Source: Sipunculus nudus (taxonomy: Eukaryota; Annelida; Sipuncula; Golfingiida; Sipunculidae). Taken from it: DNA of 64,000 nucleotides. A model generated the notes under the pieces. It was not told the DNA's origin. It was given only the letters and a program-made list of their open reading frames with translations, and ran no database searches. This document shows positions 58,721 to 64,000 of this stretch, piece by piece. Both the position numbers and the translations under genes were made by a program. Numbering within the stretch: position 1 is the first letter of the stretch; each line of letters starts with the position of its first letter. The stretch spans positions 8,200,339 through 8,264,338 of the forward strand of contig CM049316.1 in NCBI GenBank assembly GCA_026874595.1, given 5' to 3'.

Positions 58721-59657
58721 TTGCATTCCTAAAAATGCGGATTTCTAGTATTGATATTAAATTCATATGAGCATAATAAAATCATGTGTCTGACCTGCCA
58801 TTAATATTTAAGAAACTAATATACAGGTACACTTACACGTACGTTTAAACATTATTTGAATTGTGGCCCATGTTACTCAAGGAGTGCATTTTATGTGCAG
58901 ATTATAGGTGAATCACATATGAAAATATATTAAAATTTAGCCACTTAAACAAGATAGAAACTAAAACAGTATCATCACTAATCATACTTTTTATGTTAAA
59001 AGCATTTTCAGGAACAAAACAATTGTTATAAACATACCCATTTAAAATGTTACTAATCGGTAAATTTATAAATTTCACCTAAAGTATTTCATCAAAATTT
59101 ACTTTGTGCTATGGGCAGTTTGAAAAAAGAGAGGGGTACAGTACTGGTATGCTTGTTTGTTCTTTACTTCTGTTAAGGAATCGTCGTTATATAATCCTCA
59201 TGGCCATGTTCATCCCCCCACGGCGTGACCAAGATTACGAGGGCGCGGTCTATTGATATAACGAACGTAGCATGGGGCCTTGGACGCTGGTGTTTTATGA
59301 TTGAAGGCATATTGAACGACTGAAGGAATTTAACGGGAGCCTGAGCATTGAAAGTAAACTTTGGCTGCCTGCTGATATTTCGCCTGACTGTGACATCCCT
59401 CAGTACCCGCAGGTTAATCCGCCAGCAGATGACACGCAACGACGGCAAGTTAAATGTGATACATCAGCAACTCTCAGATATCTGTCAGTCCCGCACGCGA
59501 TAGTGGTTATTAATATACGCCTTAATATACCTCACCTGGGGAGTTTGTCCCGGGACTTATATGACGGTTTAGACATCAGATAACCTTTCTAAACCAATGC
59601 TACTTTGTATGATACGGTTCCCGGGTCTACTTACAGAGGAAACATGGTTGTGACAGA

Positions 59658-60099
59658 TACTGCGGTTGGCTTCATATTCGCGAGGCTGAAATTTCGCGAT
59701 TTTTCCATTTTTAATGTTTTGCGAGGGTTTCATTTTCGCGATCTCACAAGAACCTACTAGTATATCAAATCTTTGGCAAAACCATATACCTTTGTGTTTT
59801 ATAAAATGAGAATAGGTCATGCGTTTGTGACATTTTCTTATATAATGATGGGCCAGTACACACAGCATAGGTGGTTTAGTTCAAATTTAAGGTTTAAATT
59901 TCCCTATACCTGCAAGGATGTAATTTATTAAAAAAATTCTCTCTGTTCTAACCTATTAACATACAAGTATTGATTACACTAAATAAGAAGAACATTCTCA
60001 ATTGGCCGATTATTCCCGAGGGTTTCATTTTCGCGATTATTTCCCATTTGCGAATATCGCGAAATTAAAACCCTCGCGAACAAAAAGGCAACCACAGTA
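59658..60099. mobile_element. MITE, CTGTGGTTG terminal-repeat family, copy 2
   Basis: TACTGCGGTTGGCTTCATAT at the left and the complement of the right end, TACTGTGGTTGCCTTTTTGT, form the terminal repeats. Internal AAATTTCGCGATTTTTCCAT, GAGGGTTTCATTTTCGCGAT and TTAAAACCCTCGCGAA words match copy 1 at 6309-6766. 442 bp, non-coding. Confidence 0.85.
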
Positions 60100-60423
60100 G
60101 TTAAAACCATAATTTCACATATACATGTACATGAGCTTTATCCATAACCTAGCCCCTTACCTATATTGTATATGCAGGTCGGTTTTTACCGTGTGGTCTG
60201 TCATGTCTCACGAGTGTGGACATTTCTGCAATTTTGTTTCCCTCAGTCTTGAAGATGTAGAAAAAATGCTTATAGTTCGATCCTCGCAACAGAAATATTT
60301 TAATTAATATATTGAATATGAGTTTTATGGAAACTAACCTTTACCTTATGGTATGCTATTTTGTGTGAATTCATACATGAGTGCAAATTTCTCAGGAATG
60401 ACTTCATCAATTTTTTCTTTTTT

Positions 60424-60456
60424 GGGGGGTGGGGGTGGGGGTGGGGTGGGGGTGGG
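60424..60456 (+). other. G-quadruplex-capable run
   Basis: Six G tracts of 3-6 G separated by single T (GGGGGGTGGGGGTGGGGGTG..) within 33 bp satisfy the G4 rule with one-base loops. Confidence 0.85.
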
Positions 60457-63422
60457 AAGGAGTGACTTTTGGTCTTGGTCAATTAACAGAATCCACTTTG
60501 CAAGGCGTGTAGCCACATTCTTTTTGTTTCCGTGCCGTTTTAATTGTAACCGGAGACCATGTCTTCAGTTCGACCTTTAAACAAACATCCATATTTTTCA
60601 TAAACTTCATCTTTTCTAGAAATGGGTTGCAAGCTTCAGAGTATGGGTCATGATTCATAATTACCCACGTTTCCAGTTATATGCTAAATAAATTGTTCTG
60701 AAATGTTTCCTTGCCATTCATCTTGGCATCTTCTAGCTTTATACGTTGAAAAATACATGTTGCGCCACCTATGTTGCATAACAATATATACATTAAGTGT
60801 ACAGAGAGTCATTGATGTCACCGGGACAATTATGTGTTAATCACATGGTCTAATTTAATATACTGTACTTAACATGGGCTCAAGAATCCGATTTTTTTGT
60901 AATTAAAATTTAAGTACAGTCGTATGAATAGATATGTAACTCTCATTATATGACGACTAGATGAGAGACGTCTAGACGGAAGGCAAGTCGCCGGCTTATG
61001 TGCTTTATAAATTAGTTTCCTGTTACACACTTTCTGTCCGTCCGTCCGTCCGTCAGTTTGCTCCTTTCTCCCTCCTCCGCCAACGTCTTAAAATTGATCA
61101 TGCGAGCCGTTGAATAACCCCACCTTTCCTAATTATCAACACGATGTCAGGAGTACCTAACGCATAGGTATAAAGTATTAAGTTTTTTTTTTTATTTTGC
61201 ATTCCTATATCTCAGAGTCTACACGAAGCTCAGTTAAGCGAATATTGTGTTAATTAAAGTACTGCCTAGACATATATAGATTATGGTTTTATACTTGAAT
61301 GCCAAAAAATATGCCTCTAAAGTTCGTAGTTCTTATGAATTACCAAATACAAAACCCACGTGTGTATGAAAACTTGGAAACTAACAGTAACTGTTTGTAC
61401 CTATTTTACAGCTTAATTAATGACCACTGTGCTGTTAGGCTGGTTATAAAAGTATGAGGACATATTTATCCTTTCTTTTGTATGAAAAGCCAGTTCACAG
61501 ATAAGTCCTTGGGAATAAACATTCCACGACTCGAGACAACCTGAGTGCTTTTGTTTTAATTTTCCTGTACAAATTGACTAATCTAATTTTTTATACATTT
61601 GGGTTTGTTGAGAGGGCGGTGAGGGCATGGGTTCTGTTTGACCAGCAACACGACTCCTCCTCTAAACTCCTTACAGATATCAGCGCTGACGGCGAGTAGA
61701 ACTGCGCGTGCTGTTAATGAGCAGGAAACCAGTCTAAGTATTGACTGTAGCTGTGAACGGTTGTGCTGGCCAGGGCGTGGCTGCTGGAAACAGAAGCTGT
61801 ACCAGCATCCTGCACGGAAGCACCAGACAAACATGCAATGTCATTCAAGGACAGATATTTATTTAATTGATGATCCATTTTAGCCAGCATTGAATAATTT
61901 AGTGGTATAGCTGCTGTCGCCATTGGCGCCCCGTTCTCCCTGCTGTCGATGCATGCAGCTGCCCGCGTGTAATAGCTCTGCTAAATCATGGCTGGTTTAC
62001 GACAAAAGGCTGTCTACTGGGTGCTAGGGCTATTATTAGTATGTGTCATCAAACATTTATAATCCCTATGGACTCTAGTTATCTATATTCTGTTATTGTC
62101 CTCGCACTCCGATTGTCACAGAGTTTCAACGCTGATATGGAAATCTGTTATTTGCCTTCAAGCGACGAAAAGCTGACTTTCCTGCACGAGTCTCCTTTAA
62201 TCAACACCAGTTTTATTAATTAATGTATAAATATGCATTATTTTGAACCAGAATAGAGATCTGTAGGGTTTGGAATGAACATATATGTGAGGTAAAACTG
62301 GTATAAAACTCGACGTTGAAAACAAATTCAGACGCTTTAAGAACATTCGCAAAAATTAATATTGCAAAATAAAATTTTCATGTCAACACAAGGTCATTAA
62401 TAACGCAAATACCATATATCTGTTCCCGTCATTATCAGGTCATACAAATCCCATCATGCTGCGTGGCATTTATCTTTAATACATGCTTTGTACAATATTA
62501 AAAAAGATAAATAATTTTGAAAACCTGTACTTTATTGAACCGTACAGACCTCATAAATATGTAATAAAACGTTACATATTTCTCTCCAGACAATAGCATT
62601 AGCAGTTACACAGTGGTGACATTTTTGTTTCTTTAATGTTTTCGGTTTTACCAGTCCAACTAGTATTTATTTCTTTGTGGGGCTTTACGATATAATTATA
62701 TAATGCCATCACGTGTTATAAACATTTATATTTTATTACTAGGGACACGTAAAAATTTAATTATTATAAATAAGTAAAAATAACATTTAGCAAATATCGG
62801 TAGTGTTTTTTTTTTTTTAAATTAATATTACAGTTACACCTTAGCATACAAAATCTGGCAGAATGCTATATACATTGTATATTGGTCAAGGGGAAAAAGG
62901 AGATCGACGTACCGAATAACTAAAATTTTCGAGATGAAAATGACAAAGACTTTTTTCCATCGTTAACGACAAACGATCATTGTCTTCTATTAGGGCCTTC
63001 TTGCCTATGCTACAGAGAAACTTAGAATACTTTATCAGTAATAAAAACCGATATCATACCAATGCAGACAACAACATTTGATCCTAATACGACAACAAAG
63101 GAAACACAGCCATACAGTCTTGTCGTGGTCACGTGGACAGCCCGCGTCGTGTCTGAGGAACCTGATAAACCTAATTTTTACATGACGGCCAGACACAGTT
63201 ACCGTAATAAACTCACTCAGTACCAAAATGACCTTAATAATTGTCTGGCGTGTTAAGCCCATAAGTACGTCATCATTTCATCCGAATCACTTCTGCAGCA
63301 CAAATTAACAATTACCATAATTACTATATTAATGAATACGACTGAGACGTCTTAATAAGCTGTAATAATCTGGCTCTTAAAGTATCAAGTTTTCCTTATA
63401 CTCCTACTCCTATATATACAGT

Positions 63423-63477
<55 letters not shown>

Positions 63478-64000
63478 ATTCTTTTAAAATTTTCTTTCAT
63501 TTTCTGGAAATTGAAAATCCAAATGAGGAGCAGCGATCATTTTAAATACAACTCTGTTACCCCCATATAACAAACTGACAATCACACTTCTTGGGGAATG
63601 AAAGTTGGTATACAAAAAAAAACGAAATATTTCTGAAATTTTACCGGAACCCGCATAGGAACCTGTTGATTGATCAAAATGAACCTGCACTGGAATGATC
63701 GTCATGAACTGGCTCTGTAACGGTACACCCAGTAAAATGATTACACAATGTCAATGACTTCATAAATAAAGAATGTGAAATTAAATACCAATGAACTAAC
63801 GATATAAATTATGCACCGAGGCACTCAGGACCACAACAGGGTGAGGCGTACAGCAGTCTTTCCAGGATGCGATCAGAGGCCTTTAGTATCATACCACAGA
63901 TTACACATACAGCAATTACCGAGTGTATCATCGATCTGAAGAATCTCTGTAACATCAGCGTTTACACACGGAAGGACTGCAATATCTTCGTCTCAAACTT
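60457..64000. other. Non-coding stretch
   Basis: No gene recognised. It contains a GTCC tetranucleotide run (about 61037-61055) and a (TA)n run at 63426-63473. Overlapping opposite-strand frames near 61638-61923 and 63035-63262 show no domains. A host exon cannot be excluded by eye. Confidence 0.5.
63426..63473. repeat. (TA)n microsatellite
   Basis: About 24 uninterrupted AT/TA dinucleotides; able to extrude a cruciform. Confidence 0.98.

Noticed and set aside
61638-61923. Overlapping opposite-strand frames of 69-83 codons
   Set aside because: No domain, no splice or start context; mutual shadows.

Overview
This window looks like non-coding, repeat-rich DNA from an invertebrate animal genome. 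A lophotrochozoan is likely, most plausibly a marine bivalve or another mollusc. That is an inference from the AT-rich background, the many MITE-like palindromes, tRNA-derived SINE promoters, Ty3-type retroelements and a LINE with a short tandem 3' tail. No complete host gene was recognised. The only plausible host coding segment is a possible first exon near 41.8 kb (hydrophobic signal or anchor segment, then a splice donor). No rRNA gene, intact tRNA gene or CRISPR array was seen.

Layout. 0-11 kb: quiet DNA, a 461-bp MITE-like element (2.22-2.68 kb), and a ~4.1-kb imperfect palindrome (4.57-8.67 kb) with a second MITE in its centre. 11.2-11.6 kb: a dispersed repeat with a second copy at 44.4-44.9 kb. 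12.17-29.23 kb: a nested stack of retroelements. The outer layer is a decayed Ty3-type element with a probable 5' LTR at 12.17-12.55 kb, broken gag and pol at 18.4-23.65 kb, no reverse transcriptase, and a 3' LTR fragment split across 24.20-24.25 and 29.12-29.23 kb. Inside it are a 5'-truncated LINE (12.83-15.13 kb), two copies of a ~960-bp block made of CACTG-hairpin monomers ending in a TATA/Inr core promoter (15.6-17.58 kb), and a young minus-strand Ty3 element (24.25-29.11 kb). The young element has two apparently identical 250-bp LTRs and a 5-bp target duplication, and the 12.4-kb copy preserves its unoccupied target site.

29-64 kb: a 28-bp minisatellite, a MITE, a 120-bp satellite with A/B alternation, diverged tandem repeats, the candidate exon, and at 45.22-45.65 kb a 432-bp TRIM-like retroelement. 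Its 157-bp LTRs carry tRNA-type A and B boxes, followed by a tRNA-Pro-like primer site and a purine tract. A separate LTR copy lies at 57.33-57.48 kb on the other strand. Further on are SINEs (one split by a perfect-TIR MITE), two more MITEs, a G-quadruplex run and microsatellites.

The most unusual items are the TRIM whose LTRs look like Pol III promoters, the duplicated hairpin-array promoter ahead of a retroviral-type gag, and the palindrome with a MITE in its centre. All calls are from reading the sequence only; no database search or alignment program was run.
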